64,000 nt of DNA from Cryptomeria japonica. Lineage: Eukaryota; Streptophyta; Pinopsida; Cupressales; Cupressaceae. Of the stretch, positions 20,175-31,490 are shown piece by piece; the stretch's first letter is position 1, and each line of letters opens with the position of its first letter. The translations under genes and the position numbers were made by a program. The stretch lies in NCBI RefSeq assembly GCF_030272615.1, contig NC_081405.1, positions 609,572,677-609,636,676 of the forward strand. Direction: 5' to 3'. A model generated the notes under the pieces. That model ran no database searches, was not told the origin of the DNA, and saw nothing but the letters and a program-made list of their open reading frames with translations.

Positions 20175-20186
20175 GCTCTGATACCA
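20175..20186 (-). other. D2 primer binding site
   Basis: TGGTATCAGAGC on the minus strand, a perfect 12-base complement to the initiator tRNA-Met 3' end, directly next to the LTR. Confidence 0.92.
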
Positions 20187-20970
20187 TGTAAATGTATATT
20201 TAATTTTCAATTTGAAGAACATGTTATATATATATGCAATGTAATGTGTTATTATTTCTTTGTTGATTCACAATATAATGTTTCTGATTTTGCTTTGATG
20301 TAGATGGAGAGAGAACATTAATGAATATCTATGCATCTCCCACAATGTTCCATTGGTGTATATATACCAATGAAGGGGGACTGATCAAGAGATATCTTGA
20401 TCGGTCATGTCCTTTGGACATGATCAACCAAGATATCCCTTGGTTGGTGCCTCTTCTTAGCCAATCCTAATCGGTTTCATTTGCAAGATATCATTCGGTT
20501 GGTAATATAAACAATATGCAATCACTAATGATTAATAATTGATAATGAATCAGTGGAAATGCATGATGCAACCGATTGTAATTAGTAATAAACAAGTTTG
20601 TTAGGAGAGATAAACAAATGCATTAACCCAATTATAATAGATGATAAACAATTGTGTTAAGTCTGATAACTAAGTTTGTTAATCCAATTATAATTGGTGG
20701 CAATCACAATATGTTATAGCCCGATAATCATTTCTTTACGAAGTTCGATAATCATATGCAAATCTGGACTATCAAATGATTGTCTGATAATGGATCGAGG
20801 TTAGAACAAAAAACCCCAATTCGTTATCGGTACTATCAGATGATGGTAAGTACATAAATTAGTTTCATAAATGAGGGAAGTTATAACAGAATTAAGGAGA
20901 GAATTTATAAATATCAGATAAAGGAATAGTAAGAGATACCTTATCTTGCCAAAGCTATTATGCATCAACA
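20187..20970 (-). repeat. D2 5' LTR
   Basis: 784 bp; starts TGTTGATGCATAAT and ends ATTTACA on the minus strand. It aligns over its full length with 13283-14067. A TATA-like site is at 20356-20368. Confidence 0.92.
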
Positions 20971-21159
20971 CATATGATATGATCAATTAAGCTTTGTATA
21001 CCATTGAAACCAATACAGAAAGATGTAATGACACTAGGAATAATTCATACACAAAACTATGATACCAATAAATCAATTTGCAATCACCGAAGCAATAAAT
21101 CATAGGAATATGTTGACATCAATGACAACAACATATCCTAGCAGCAGTAATATCTAACA
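20971..21159 (-). repeat. C 3' LTR, proximal 189 bp
   Basis: Co-linear and equal in length with 36414-36602, the matching end of the C 5' LTR; minus strand starts TGTTAGATAT here and TGTTGGACAT there. Base 20971 is the exact junction with the D2 LTR. CATAT (20971-20975) is the predicted target duplication of the D insertion. Confidence 0.85.
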
Positions 21160-21480
21160 ATATCTACCTCTTGCATTGATGACAACATATGAATGTGACA
21201 AACAATCAATACAATGAAAGAAAACATAAGATTAAACAGATAAAACAATTTTTCACGTGCTTCTCTCCCCCTTTGACAATAATTCCAAAGATGCTCAAAA
21301 CTGAAAAACCAAACTCTCCCCTCAAATAAATCATTATTTTCTACCCCTAAAACATATAACTAGTTTAGTGACAAGCCAACTACTCCACTTGAGGAGCAGC
21401 ATAAACTCATCAATATGGACAAGAAGATAAGACTCTGAATTCTACCAGATTGATGCAACTCAATGCATCTAATTCCCATC
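21160..21480 (-). other. C 3' non-coding segment with two PPT-like tracts
   Basis: A degenerate purine tract (CAAGAGGTAGATAT on the minus strand) touches the LTR at 21160. A better one, GTCAAAGGGGGAGAG, is at 21263-21278. A second PPT-like motif one to two hundred bases inside the element also occurs in A, B and K. No coding sequence. Confidence 0.65.
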
Positions 21481-21971
21481 AAGAGGGGTGGATACCCCGA
21501 ACTTGTCTCTTAAAAAGACAAATGTATGTGTAGGAAAAGGCTTTGTGAAAATATCAGCAATTTGTTCCTTTATAGACACATACTCCAACTTCACTTCCTC
21601 TTCAATAAATTTTTCTCTCAAGAAATGATACTTGATTGATACATATTTAATTTTTGAATGTTACACCAGGTTATTTGAGATATTTATAGCACTAGAATTA
21701 TCATAGTATATGACTATAGGCTCATCCAAGATATCTCTAATATCCTTCAATATTTGCTTCATCCAAACTACTTGAGTGCAGTTACTAGCAGCAACAATGT
21801 ACTCAGCTTCAACAATAGATAGAGAAATTGAATCTTGTTTCTTACTTGCCCATGAAACCAATTTCTTACCCAAAAATAAATCACCATTGGAGGTACTCTT
21901 TTGGTCATCAATATCACCAGCCCAATCAGCATCAATGTAAGCACACAACATGAAATCATCATTCCTTGGAT
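21481..21971 (-). pseudogene. C RNase H (C-terminal portion)
   Basis: The open part at 21661-21971 reads YPRNDDFMLCAYIDADWAGD, the catalytic aspartate segment of copia RNase H. It continues with LVSWASKKQDSISLS, VEAEYIVAASNCTQVVWMKQ and the YYDNSSAINISNNLV end, where the usual CDN is YDN. It is interrupted upstream by solo LTR G; removing G and one TSD joins it in frame to the RT connection region at 23134. Below 21661 the frame is damaged by stops. Confidence 0.85.
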
Positions 21972-21976
21972 ACCAT
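21972..21976. repeat. Left target-site duplication of solo LTR G (ACCAT)
   Basis: Exact match to 23129-23133; the C reading frame is restored when G and one copy are removed. Confidence 0.92.
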
Positions 21977-23128
21977 TGATGAATACTAAGAGGGGGGGGT
22001 GAATTAGTATGCCAAAAATCTCTGCACTTAAACACTTTACAAGACTGATAGTAAACCGGTAAAATAGTTTATCAGACAAACCAATTAGCACACATGCAAA
22101 CCAAATAGCAAATAATGCATTCACCCACAGAAGCACAAACACCATAACACATGAGATTTTGAGGTGGAAACCCAAATGGGAAAAACCACGGTGGGATGGA
22201 ACTCACAAGTAACTATCTGCAGAATAGGAACCAGATCGGTTAAGGTCAGACCAGTTAAGGTCTTACAATGTTCTTTACCAGAACAGATCCTGTTAGGAAT
22301 CTCAATCTCTGTTAGGAGACAAGTCTGATTAAAGACTACCTTGCTAGAGGATTTTAGATCCATAGATGTGAACCACCTTGTTAGAGGATTTACAAAAGGC
22401 TTTTGGGCCTACTTAGTTAAGGGCTACAGACTTGTCAAAGATGTGAGTAATCAACAAGTGTTTGATCTAGCTCATAGCACAGACTACTTGGTTAGATCCT
22501 TGGTAGCTCGTTCCTAATGCACTCCAGCATTACTTCTATCTTCTACACATTCATATTCTCTCCAACTCCTCAATCACCTTAAACCCTAGCAACAACATAA
22601 ACTCTCGCTATATTCCACATCAACAACCTAAAACCCTAGACATGATGTCCTTATAAAGGAATCTGATTTCATGTCGGTCCAATAGGATTACATAACAATT
22701 TCCTAGGTTCAATGAACCTAGACATACTTGGTACCACGACACAAAAAGGCACCATTTAGGTGTTGGCACCATCAAACAATCGGTGGATGGTAACTCATCA
22801 CAAAATGTCAGTTGGTAACTCATCACAAAGTATTACCGGTTCACACAAAATGTCGGTTGCCAGTTTGACAAAAATGAAGACTGGTAAAAATGTGTTCTAC
22901 CACTTTAATCCCTCGTACCGCTTGGTATCCACAAAACACTTGGGGTCAACATGCCGCTTCAGACCGGGAAACACATTCTGCAAAACACCAGTAGTCTAAA
23001 GACTATAATACAACATACTAGTTTGAACAAATACCAGTTGTGCTCAAACTCATACATATAAAGGAGATCTCAATGCAAGTGTGTGTCCATCAATGACAAT
23101 CACAACATAAACATAAAAAATGCCAACA
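21977..23128 (-). mobile_element. Solo LTR G inserted in C RNase H
   Basis: 1152 bp; minus strand begins TGTTGGCATTTTTTATG and ends TTAGTATTCATCA, with exact 5-bp ACCAT duplications. It has no internal region, PBS or PPT. The ends and the C-rich tract near the 3' end resemble the LTRs of A and B, so it comes from a related Sirevirus-like family. Formed by recombination between the two LTRs of an intact insertion. Confidence 0.9.
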
Positions 23129-23133
23129 ACCAT
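23129..23133. repeat. Right target-site duplication of solo LTR G (ACCAT)
   Basis: Exact copy of 21972-21976, directly after the LTR end. Confidence 0.92.
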
Positions 23134-24290
23134 AAACTATAATCCATAGTTCCTTTTAGGCATCTAAGAATCCTCTTTACAGTAGTGAAATTACTATCCT
23201 TTAGATTGGTTTTATATCTAGCAGCCATGCACACAACATGCATAATGTCAGGTCTACTTTGAGTTAGGTATAGCAATCCACCAACCATAGATTTACATAT
23301 AAGGTCTGATTAGATTTTAGAGATTCATCATTTTTAGACAATTTGAAACCAGTCACCATAGAATTTTCAACTGGTTTAGAATCTTCTAACCCAAACTTCT
23401 TCAATAATTCCTTCACATATTTAGTTTGAGATATAAAAAATATCATTTCTAGTATGTGAAATCTACAGTCCTAAGAAAAATTTCATCTCTCCCATCATAG
23501 ACATCTCAAATTCTTTTTGCATATCACCAACAAACTTCATGCTCAAGTTATCATCTCCTCCAAAGATAATATCATCAACATAAACTTCAAAAATTAAAAT
23601 GTTATCATTCTCAATCTTAAAATATTGATTATTGTTAGTAGTACCTTTATTGAATCCCAATTTCAGTAAACACTTATCCAATCTAGCATACCAGGCTTTA
23701 GGGCTTGTTTCAATACATTTAGAGCTTTCATTAGTTTGAATAGCATGTCTCCATCATCTAATAATGAAAATCCATTAGGTTTCTCATGTAGACTTCTTCC
23801 TCAAGATCACCATTCGGAAAATCTGACTTGACATCCAACTAATATACCTTGAAATTCTTATAGTTAGCATATGCAAGCAATAGTCTAACAATTTCAAGTC
23901 TACTTACCAGAGAAAAATTCTTCTCATAATAAATTCCTTCCTTTTGTGAAATCCTTTGTATACCAATCTTTCTTTTTTTCTAACAACTTCATCGACTTTA
24001 TTCAATTTTTTCCTAAATACCCATTTAATACCAATCACATTCTTGTCTTTAGGTCTAGGTACAAGCTCCCATGTGTCATTATTTGCAATCTGATTCAATT
24101 CTTTTTCAATAGCCTTCAACCAATTTTCATCTTTGCAAGCTTCAATAACATCTTTAGGTTCAATTTTAGAAATCAAACATGCATCTTCAACATATAACCT
24201 TCTTCTAGTCATCACGCCTTTTTTTATCTCCATTGATCTTATTTTTAGAGATTCAATCTTACATAGCTCGAGGTCTTTTGATTATTCTGA
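23134..24290 (-). pseudogene. C reverse transcriptase
   Basis: Read right to left: 24233-23904 is the RT entry (WLKAIEKELNQIANNDTWEL, then IGIKWVFRKKLN). A broken stretch with stops spans 23690-23900. 23463-23681 has the palm with an intact YVDD in FEVYVDDIIFGGDDN, followed by MKFFLGL. 23264-23446 has ISQTKYVKELLKKFG, and 23134-23288 the connection GGLLYLTQSRPDI up to the solo LTR G junction. Several frameshifts and stops; not functional. Confidence 0.85.
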
Positions 24291-25370
24291 TTTTTAGGTT
24301 CCTACACCTCTTCACCGACAACAACAACATCCATATTAATAGTCTCTATTGGATCATTCTACTTCAATTCTTTAATTTGATTTAGTGTTAAAACAACATC
24401 TTGATCACCATACCCACATGCTCTGAAAATAACATCTTGATCATCATATCCCAAGAAAATTCCTTCATCACTTCTTGCATCAAACTTTCATGTATCATCA
24501 ACTCTCTTGATATAACACTTGTTTCCCAAAATTTTAAAATATCTCACGGTAGCAACATGACCAAACCATAGATCATAAGGAGTCTTACTTGTATCACCTT
24601 TCCTATGCACTAGATTGAATGTGTAAACAACAATGCTACCAACCTATTTCTAATAGATCTTCATAACATTTCCTTCAATCAACATAGTCCTTGCAGCATC
24701 CAAAATAGTCATGTTCTTCTTTTTAACAACTCTATTTTGTTGTGTGGTTTTACGAGCAGATAATTGTCTTCTAATTCCATGCTTCTCACAGAATGAATCA
24801 AACTCACTAGAAAATAATTCTCCTCCTCTATCAGACCTCAGACATTTCACCTTCAATCCTATCTCATTCTCAACCTTTGCTTTGAATATCTTGAATTTAT
24901 CTAATGCTTTTAATTTCTCCTTCAGAAAGACAACCCATGTCATTCTAGAATAATAATCAATTAGTAACATAAAATATATGTCACCTTGCACACTTCTTAT
25001 ATTTGTAGGTCCACATAGGTCAATATGCACAAGATCTAGCAATCCATCAGATGTATACTACTTACTCTTGAAATAAATCCTCCTTTGCTTTCCCATTTTA
25101 CATTCCTTACATACCAAATTAGCAAGCTTAAAAATTTTAGGAAAATCTCTATTAGCTTGTGTAGAACTGATCTTAATCATTGGATCAAAATTAACATGAC
25201 ACATTCTCCTATGCCACAACCAACTTTCATCAATTTGAGCAATTAGACAATTTTTCTCACTAGCATCGAAATGAAAGATATTACCTTCAGTCTCAGTTCT
25301 TCATGCAATCTTTATACCATGGGCATTTAGGATTTTGCATTTTCCATTCTTGAATTGCAAATCATAAAAC
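24291..25370 (-). pseudogene. C integrase
   Basis: The core is open at 24650-25042. HIDLCGPT carries the first catalytic aspartate and CLRSDRGGELF the second. The third motif reads QNRVVKKKNMT, with lysine where the catalytic glutamate belongs. The GAG-pre-integrase zinc region lies at about 25050-25290 with stops, and the C-terminal GYD-type region at 24291-24640 is fragmentary. Confidence 0.82.
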
Positions 25371-26018
25371 TTGTCCACCATCTATCCAACACTTAAAAGA
25401 TTATGCTTCAAACCTTCATCATACAAGACATCATCAGTGATATGCTTACCATCAAAGAAAATAGAACCTCTACCATGGATCACACAGGCTTTGTCATCTC
25501 CAAATCTTACTTCTCCACCATCATACCTTTCCATATTCACAAATTTTCTTTTATCACCAGTCATATGATGTGAGAAACCATTGTGAATCATACATTCATA
25601 TTTCTGTTTAACTCTAGCATCTAGAGCTTTTTCCTCAATAGTACAACTTGTGGAATCAATAGGTACCGATCTATCTTTTTTAACAACAATAAACACAACT
25701 TCATATCCTTTTGATTCTCTATTTGTAACACCCTCATCAACAACATAATAACAATTCTTCTAATACTTATACTTCCAGCTAGGGTTGTAAGGCTTATCAT
25801 ACTTCTCATGCTTTTGATATCTATTATTCCTATCATTCTTATCAAATATATCATGCCTATCATATTTAGACATTCTTTCTAAGCATCTAGAAGTAAAATT
25901 CCTTATCTTATTGCAAGAGAAACATTTCAAAGGCAATTTTCCATCATACTTACCAGCTACTTTAGGCAATCCCTAGGTAATCAATGCTTCAAGCTCCTAC
26001 AATTCTCTTTCTTGCTCT

Positions 26019-26101
<83 letters not shown>

Positions 26102-26805
26102 TACATTCTTCTAGATCATACTTCTTCTTTCTAGATATAGAATCTCTAAATGTTGTCTCAGACTTTGCATGTGATTCACCAAACTCACTTAGTTCAAATG
26201 CGGCAATCTTTCCAACCAACGTATATCTTGTCACAGTAGCTACACTCTAGATCTCATCAATAGAAGGTACCTTATATTTGTAAGAAAGAGGCAATGATCT
26301 CAACACCTTAGCAATAATTTTATCTTCTTCAAGGGTTTCACTAGCACATCTTATACTTAGGACAAGTTTGTTCATCTTAGCTATAAAAGAATTTATGTTC
26401 TCATCTTCTCCCATTCTTAGCATCTCATACTTCCCTTTCAAACTCTACAACTTAGCGAAATTGACTTGTTTATCTCCTTCATACAAGGTCTCAATATTCT
26501 TCCAAATCTTATGTGCAGTGTGAAGTCCCATGACATTAGTCATCTCAGAATCCGTCAGGGCCCTTAGCAATGCTTCCTTAGCTCTAATATTATTTTTCAG
26601 CTTCCTTGATCTCATCAACAATGACTAGTCCATTCAAAGGAACATAATAGGCATTCTTTTTAATCTTCTAGTAATCCTCCCCAGCACATCCCAAGTGCAC
26701 CTTCATCTGGTTCTTCCATAAAAAATAGTTACTTTCATCAAATATGGGACTCTCCTTAAAGATAACATTTCCAATTCTAGTTTCCATCCTGTGTCACCTC
26801 AACCG
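25371..26805 (-). pseudogene. C gag and protease
   Basis: The first methionine region of gag is near 26780-26800, close to the PBS. Gag continues through KGKYEMLRMGEDENINSFIA (26247-26441). A damaged zinc knuckle, CFSCNKIRNFTSRC, whose histidine is asparagine, lies at 25880-25925. The protease segment at 25382-25696 has IHNGFSHHMTGDKRKF, where the active-site aspartate is asparagine, and ends in LKHNLLSVG. A TC/TA microsatellite (26023-26099) has expanded within the gag sequence. Multiple stops. Confidence 0.82.
26023..26099. repeat. Compound (TC)n-(TA)n microsatellite
   Basis: About 22 TC units (26023-26067), TTG, then about 14 TA units (26071-26099), inside C gag. The open frames it creates on both strands (RERERE, YIYIYI) are not genes. 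Confidence 0.95.
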
Positions 26806-26829
26806 GTCAAGATTCTTCTAGAGGATTTG

Positions 26830-26841
26830 GCTCTGATACCA
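26830..26841 (-). other. C primer binding site
   Basis: TGGTATCAGAGC on the minus strand, two bases from the LTR end; initiator tRNA-Met type. Confidence 0.92.
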
Positions 26842-26843
26842 AT

Positions 26844-27448
26844 TGTTATAAATAAGAATGAGGGAAACTTGAGAGGGGGGAGGGGGTGAATCAATTTTCA
26901 CTGAATTATGAAACATAACCTTAAATGTAAATCTGATAAACTGCAGCAACAACAAAGATAAGAAAATTGATAGCACAACATACAACACCAAGATTTTGAC
27001 ATCGAAAACCTGGTTAAGTGAAAAACTATGATGGTAACCTACCCATAATAAGATGATACTCTGTAGTAGAATATAAAAATATTACAATGGGGAATGCACC
27101 TACATTAAGGCTCATTTCTTAGAGCTCACTACTCAAAATATAATAACTCAGAAGGCTACAACCCTCAAGGAAGTATCACTCAGTTACCACAAGATTCATA
27201 CAACAATCCAGAAGGAATAAACTACAATGATAGCATCTGCTAATGCCTACTAATAGTTTTGGTTAAGTGCATATGTTTTCTCTGCAACCCTCTAAAAGAA
27301 TGCTCAATCACACTACATAAGGATTAATTCCTTTATTTGCTCATACACTACTCTCTAATAATGTAGATATAACCTTGATACATTAATTACATTAATTTAG
27401 TGCTTCTTTATACAATTTCATCAACCTTGACAACAAGGTTGGCTAAAC
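26844..27448 (-). repeat. C 5' LTR, part 1
   Basis: From the PBS side: on the minus strand the LTR ends ...TTATAACA. It contains the G-rich tract (GGGGGGAGGGGG on the plus strand, 26875-26888) shared with other Sirevirus-like LTRs here. The LTR resumes at 35861 after LINE H; total length about 1347 bp. The K LTR at 59232 is visibly related to this part. Confidence 0.85.
27432..27448. repeat. Left target-site duplication of LINE H
   Basis: AACAAGGTTGGCTAAAC, repeated at 35844-35860 with one T/C difference. The length of 17 bp suits target-primed reverse transcription. Confidence 0.9.
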
Positions 27449-27494
27449 ATAAATATGAATGTAGTAATAAAATAAATTTTCATGAATTGCAAAA

Positions 27495-29023
27495 ATGGTG
27501 GAGCGAAAAGGAGCGGGAATCCCAAATTCCAAATTGGGAAATGGTGGATTTCCTAGGGAAGGCGGATTTCTTGGAGATTGTAGTTTTTCTAGAACCAGAA
27601 CTAGAAAACAGGTAGGAGGTCAGGCATCTCAAGGGTCAGAAGAGGAAAAGAAAAAAGAAAAATTGGGAAAGGATAAAGATTCGAAACCCGGGGACCCACA
27701 TGACAGAGGTAAAGGTAAAAAATGGTCTTCGCTCTTTGGAGTGAAGCCGCTGGCTAAATCTGGGCTTCTGGAAGTTACAAATATCTCAGACCCAGCCTCT
27801 GGACTGGTTGCTATCTTTGTTCTAAACAAAGTGGTTGACATGACTGTAGCTAGCCTATCCATGACATTAGTGGGATTATTCTCTGGTTTCAAGCCTAACA
27901 TCGACGATGTTAGGAATTTCATAAGGAGAAAATGGCTCATAAAAGGTCAAGTGGATATGGCAGTGATGCCTAAAGGGTTTTTTACCTTCGCTTTTAACTC
28001 TGAAGAAGACATGAATAAAGCTCTCTGTGAAGGCCCCTGGATGTTTGGTAAGTCATCCCTGGCTCTTCATAAATGGGCCACAAACCTTACCCCTGATGAG
28101 TCCTTCTTTGTTTCTGCGCTAGTATGGACGTGTCTCCTAGGTCTCCCGCTAGAATACTGGAATGAGGAAGTTTTCAAGGGTATTGCGAAATCCTTTGGAG
28201 AACTCCTGATGATTGACCCGATGATGGTGGCTAAATCAAGGTTAGTCTTTTCTTGTATCTGCATAAATGTTAATCAAATGGTAGATATGCCTCAATCCAT
28301 AGAAATAATATCTAAACATGGAAAATGGTCACAAGCTATTGAATACAAATCTCTTTCGTTTGCATGTTTCCACTGCAAAAAATCGAGGCATTGGGCAAAA
28401 TCATGTCCGCTCAAGAAAGGAAAGGAAAGCAAGACCAATAGCAACATTAAGAACAAAAAGAACTGGTAAATAGTAAATATAAAAGGAAACCCACCAACTG
28501 AGCGTAATCAAAATAAGGATGTAATGAAATTAGCAAATGAAGTCATGAGGATTGGGAATAGCAATAATGATGAACAAGATCATGTCTACTCTAACAACCA
28601 ACTACAAAGCTCTAAAGAAGTAGAGCAAGGTATTGAGCCGAACAATAAAAATAGCCCAGAGGACCAGGAGGTTGGATCTGTCAGTCAGGAGAAGGAAGAA
28701 ACTCTCCTGGACCAGGAAGCTAGTTTCGTTAGTTAGGAGAAGGAAGAAACCATTCCAACCACATCATTTTCAAAATCAGTTGAGGAAGACTTTAATGAAG
28801 CTCAAGACCCTTTTGACATTGATCCCTTACTGCTTTTAACTAATGGAAGCCCAAAGCCACTTCTATGTAAAACCCCTCCTCAAAGTGTGGATATGCTGGA
28901 TGGGAATCTCTGGATTCCCAATTCGAGAGAAGGAAAAATGAACAAGGAGGAACTCAATGGAGGAATCTCAACTAGAAGCAAGATCAAGAAAAAGGAAGAT
29001 GTTGGAAGTAAGAACAAAAAGTA
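27495..29023 (+). pseudogene. LINE H ORF1: DUF4283-like RNA-binding protein with zinc knuckle
   Basis: The intact frame 27495-28469 gives 324 residues. A basic/acidic N-terminus (residues 40-80) is followed by a DUF4283-like region at about 115-250, with FTFAFNSEEDMNKALCEGPW and the LGLPLEYW motif. The zinc knuckle CFHCKKSRHWAKSC is at residues 291-304 (CX2CX4HX4C). The same frame continues after a TAA (28467-28469) as a low-complexity Q/E/S/K-rich tail, with a TAG near 28735, to about 29023. ORF1 proteins of plant L1 elements package element RNA; DUF4283 plus CCHC is the common plant form. Whether the first TAA is ancestral or a mutation is unclear. Confidence 0.85.
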
Positions 29024-29125
29024 GGGGAGGCCATCCCTAAAACATCAAAGGGAACAGGAAAGCTGGAAGAACCATGCTGATGGAACATAGTGTTCCATTG
29101 AGTCAGCCCTATCCACAGTTAAAGT

Positions 29126-31490
29126 ATGAAGATAATATCCTGGAATATCAGAGGGCTGAATGCCCCTCATAAGTAGGATGTGTTGTGAAACATCATAAGA
29201 GATCACAAACTGGATGTGGTCCTAGTATAGGAAACCAAGATGTCTAAGGAAAAAGTTTAAAAGATTAGAATTTTCAAGGAAAATGGGGTCATAGGATCTA
29301 ACTCAGAGGGAGCTTCTAGAGGAACTGTGATTTTTTGGAACCAAAAAAATTTAATAGGTAAGGAGATCATCTCTGCTTTTAATAGGAACTATGTTCAGCT
29401 TGAGCATATTAAGGACAACTTTGTTTGGGTGTTATCTAATGTCTATGCGCCCAACACCAAAACTGGGAGAGTTAAATATTGGAACAACCTGGTAGCCAAT
29501 AGACTCAAGTTTGTTGATCAAAGTTGGATTATTATAGGAGATTTCAATACTCCACTCAAAGAGGTAGAGAAGATGGGAGGTATCCCTTTACAACTTGATG
29601 GGAAACAAGACCTTATGGATTTCATAAATGATCAAGCTCTCATTGATGTGGATCTCCAGGGTATCATTTACACCTGGACCAATAGAAGAACTGGAGCTGA
29701 TCTGATTCAAGTTAAGCTTGATAGATCTTTAATTTCTCCTAACTAGTTTTCTAAGTATAGCTACTCCCTTGCTTTTGTCATCAAAATTGGGTCTGACCAT
29801 TACCCCATCTCCTTTACTACCAACTCTTTTTTGGAAAAGAGAAACTTCCCTTTTAGATTTGAAAAAGCTTGGCTTTCCCATCCTTCTCTGGAAGCTCATA
29901 TTGCTGAATGGTGGAATTCTAAAGTGGAGGGTACGACTCTTTTTAGAATTGCCAAAATGCTCAATATCCTAAAAGCTAAAATTAAAATCTGGAACAAAGA
30001 GATTTTTGGTTATATATTCAAAAGCAAAATTCAAGTCAAAGCTGAAATAAAGGAGGTTTAGGATAGAATCCAAGAGGTTGGGCTGTTTGAAGATCTTAGG
30101 TTGGCCGAAAATGATCTTTTATCCAAATACCACACCATCATTTCCAATGAAGAGACATTCTCGAGACAAAGATCCAGAGCCTTGTTCTTGAAGGAAGGAG
30201 ATAAAAACACCCGGTTCTTTCACTTAACTACTCTCAAGCATATGGAAGCCAATAGAATAGCCAGTTTATCTTGCAACAAAGGCATCCTAACTGAGGATAG
30301 CAATATTAGAAAGGAAGCTCTCGAGCATTTTAGCACCCTGCTGGGAGATGTGGATAACCTGGATTTCAGAAATCAAAACACCCTTTTGCAAGCTATTCCT
30401 TCAATCCTGATAGAAGCTCATAACAACCTTTTATCCCATATTCCCTCTAATCTGGAAATCAAAAAGGTGGTATTCTCCTTTCAGGGAGATAAATCCCCTA
30501 GTCCAGATGGCTTCCTTATGTTCTTCTTCCAAAAAATTTTGTACATACTGGAGGCTGACATCTGCAATGGTGTCAAAGAATTCTTTGGCTCTAGAAGACT
30601 CCTTAAGGAACTAAATGCCACCTTCATTGTCCTTATCCCAAAGATCCTCAAAGCTGATTCTCTCAACATGTTTAGACCTATTAGCTTGTGTAACTCTATT
30701 TACAAGATTTTATCCAAGGTTCTGACTTCCAGGTTGTTGGAAATTCTTCCTAGGATTATCTTTGTCCAGTAGAATGGCTTTGTCCCTGGAAGACAGATTT
30801 TGGACTCTATCATATCCGTTCATGAAAATATCCACTCCCTGAAAGTGGCGAATAACCAGGGCTTCTTCCTAAAGTTAGACATGGCTAAAGCTTTTGATAG
30901 AGTAAACTGGTAGTTTCTCCTTAGGATCATGAAAGTGTTTGGTTTTGGTGACAAAGTTATTCAACTCTATTCTCAACTCATGGAAACTTCCACCTCTGCT
31001 ATTATAGTCAATGGTTCCCCGTCCAGTTTCTTCAAAAGCTCCAGAGGTCTTAGATAGGGGGACCCCATATCCCCTATCTTATTCACTATTCTAGCTGAAT
31101 GCCTAGGCAGATTTATTCTTAAAAATGTGGAAGATGGCAATCTTAAGGGTTTGAAACCTTCTTCCTCCAATGTAGTTTTTTCTCATGAACAATTCATTGA
31201 TGACTCTATTACCATGGGGGAAGCCACCATTCTGGAAGCTAAGAACATGAAGAATATTCTAAACACTTATGAATCTATCTCTGGCCAAAAAATCAACTAG
31301 GATAAAAGTTTTGTGTTCTTCATCAATACCCCGGTCCAAAGGCAACTAAGGATTGGAAGGATTCTTGGCTGCAATATATCTGAGCTTCCCTCTACTTACT
31401 TGGGGCTTCCTCTATGTCTCAAGCCTAAGGATTCTTTCTGGAATAAGCTGATAGATAGAATTAACTTGAAACTTGCTAGTTAGAAAGGGG
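29126..31490 (+). pseudogene. LINE H ORF2: APE endonuclease and reverse transcriptase
   Basis: One frame from ATG 29126. The endonuclease begins MKIISWNIRGLNAPHK, with VIFW, IIIGDFNTPL near 29530-29560 and SDHYPI near 29795 as the DNase I-like motifs. The RT has FRPISLCNSIYKILSKVL (about 30670), FVPGRQILDS, LDMAKAFDRVNW (about 30880) and the catalytic box QFIDDSI (about 31192), where FADD is usual, then YLGLPL. The frame is never shifted up to about 31490 but holds nine TAG, one TGA and one TAA. Several replace conserved glutamines, for example RGLR[stop]GDPISP. These enzymes nick target DNA and prime on it. Confidence 0.9.

Larger units (their letters stand above)
13283..20970 (-). mobile_element. 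Ty1/copia retrotransposon D2 (right member of the pair)
   Basis: LTRs 13283-14067 and 20187-20970 frame an internal region of about 4.6 kb once solo LTR F is removed. Order on the minus strand is gag, protease, integrase, RT, RNase H, hairpin array, PPT. All parts are broken by stops. The right end abuts CATAT (20971-20975) inside the 3' LTR of element C; the matching left duplication would lie outside the window, left of D1. Confidence 0.9.

Noticed and set aside
25984-26250. Overlapping open frames on both strands across the microsatellite
   Set aside because: Produced by (TC)n and (TA)n; the real reading there is degraded C gag on the minus strand.
27400-27615. Frame overlapping the LINE start as a separate gene
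   Set aside because: It crosses the LTR/LINE junction and is out of frame with ORF1, which has the DUF4283-like and zinc-knuckle content.
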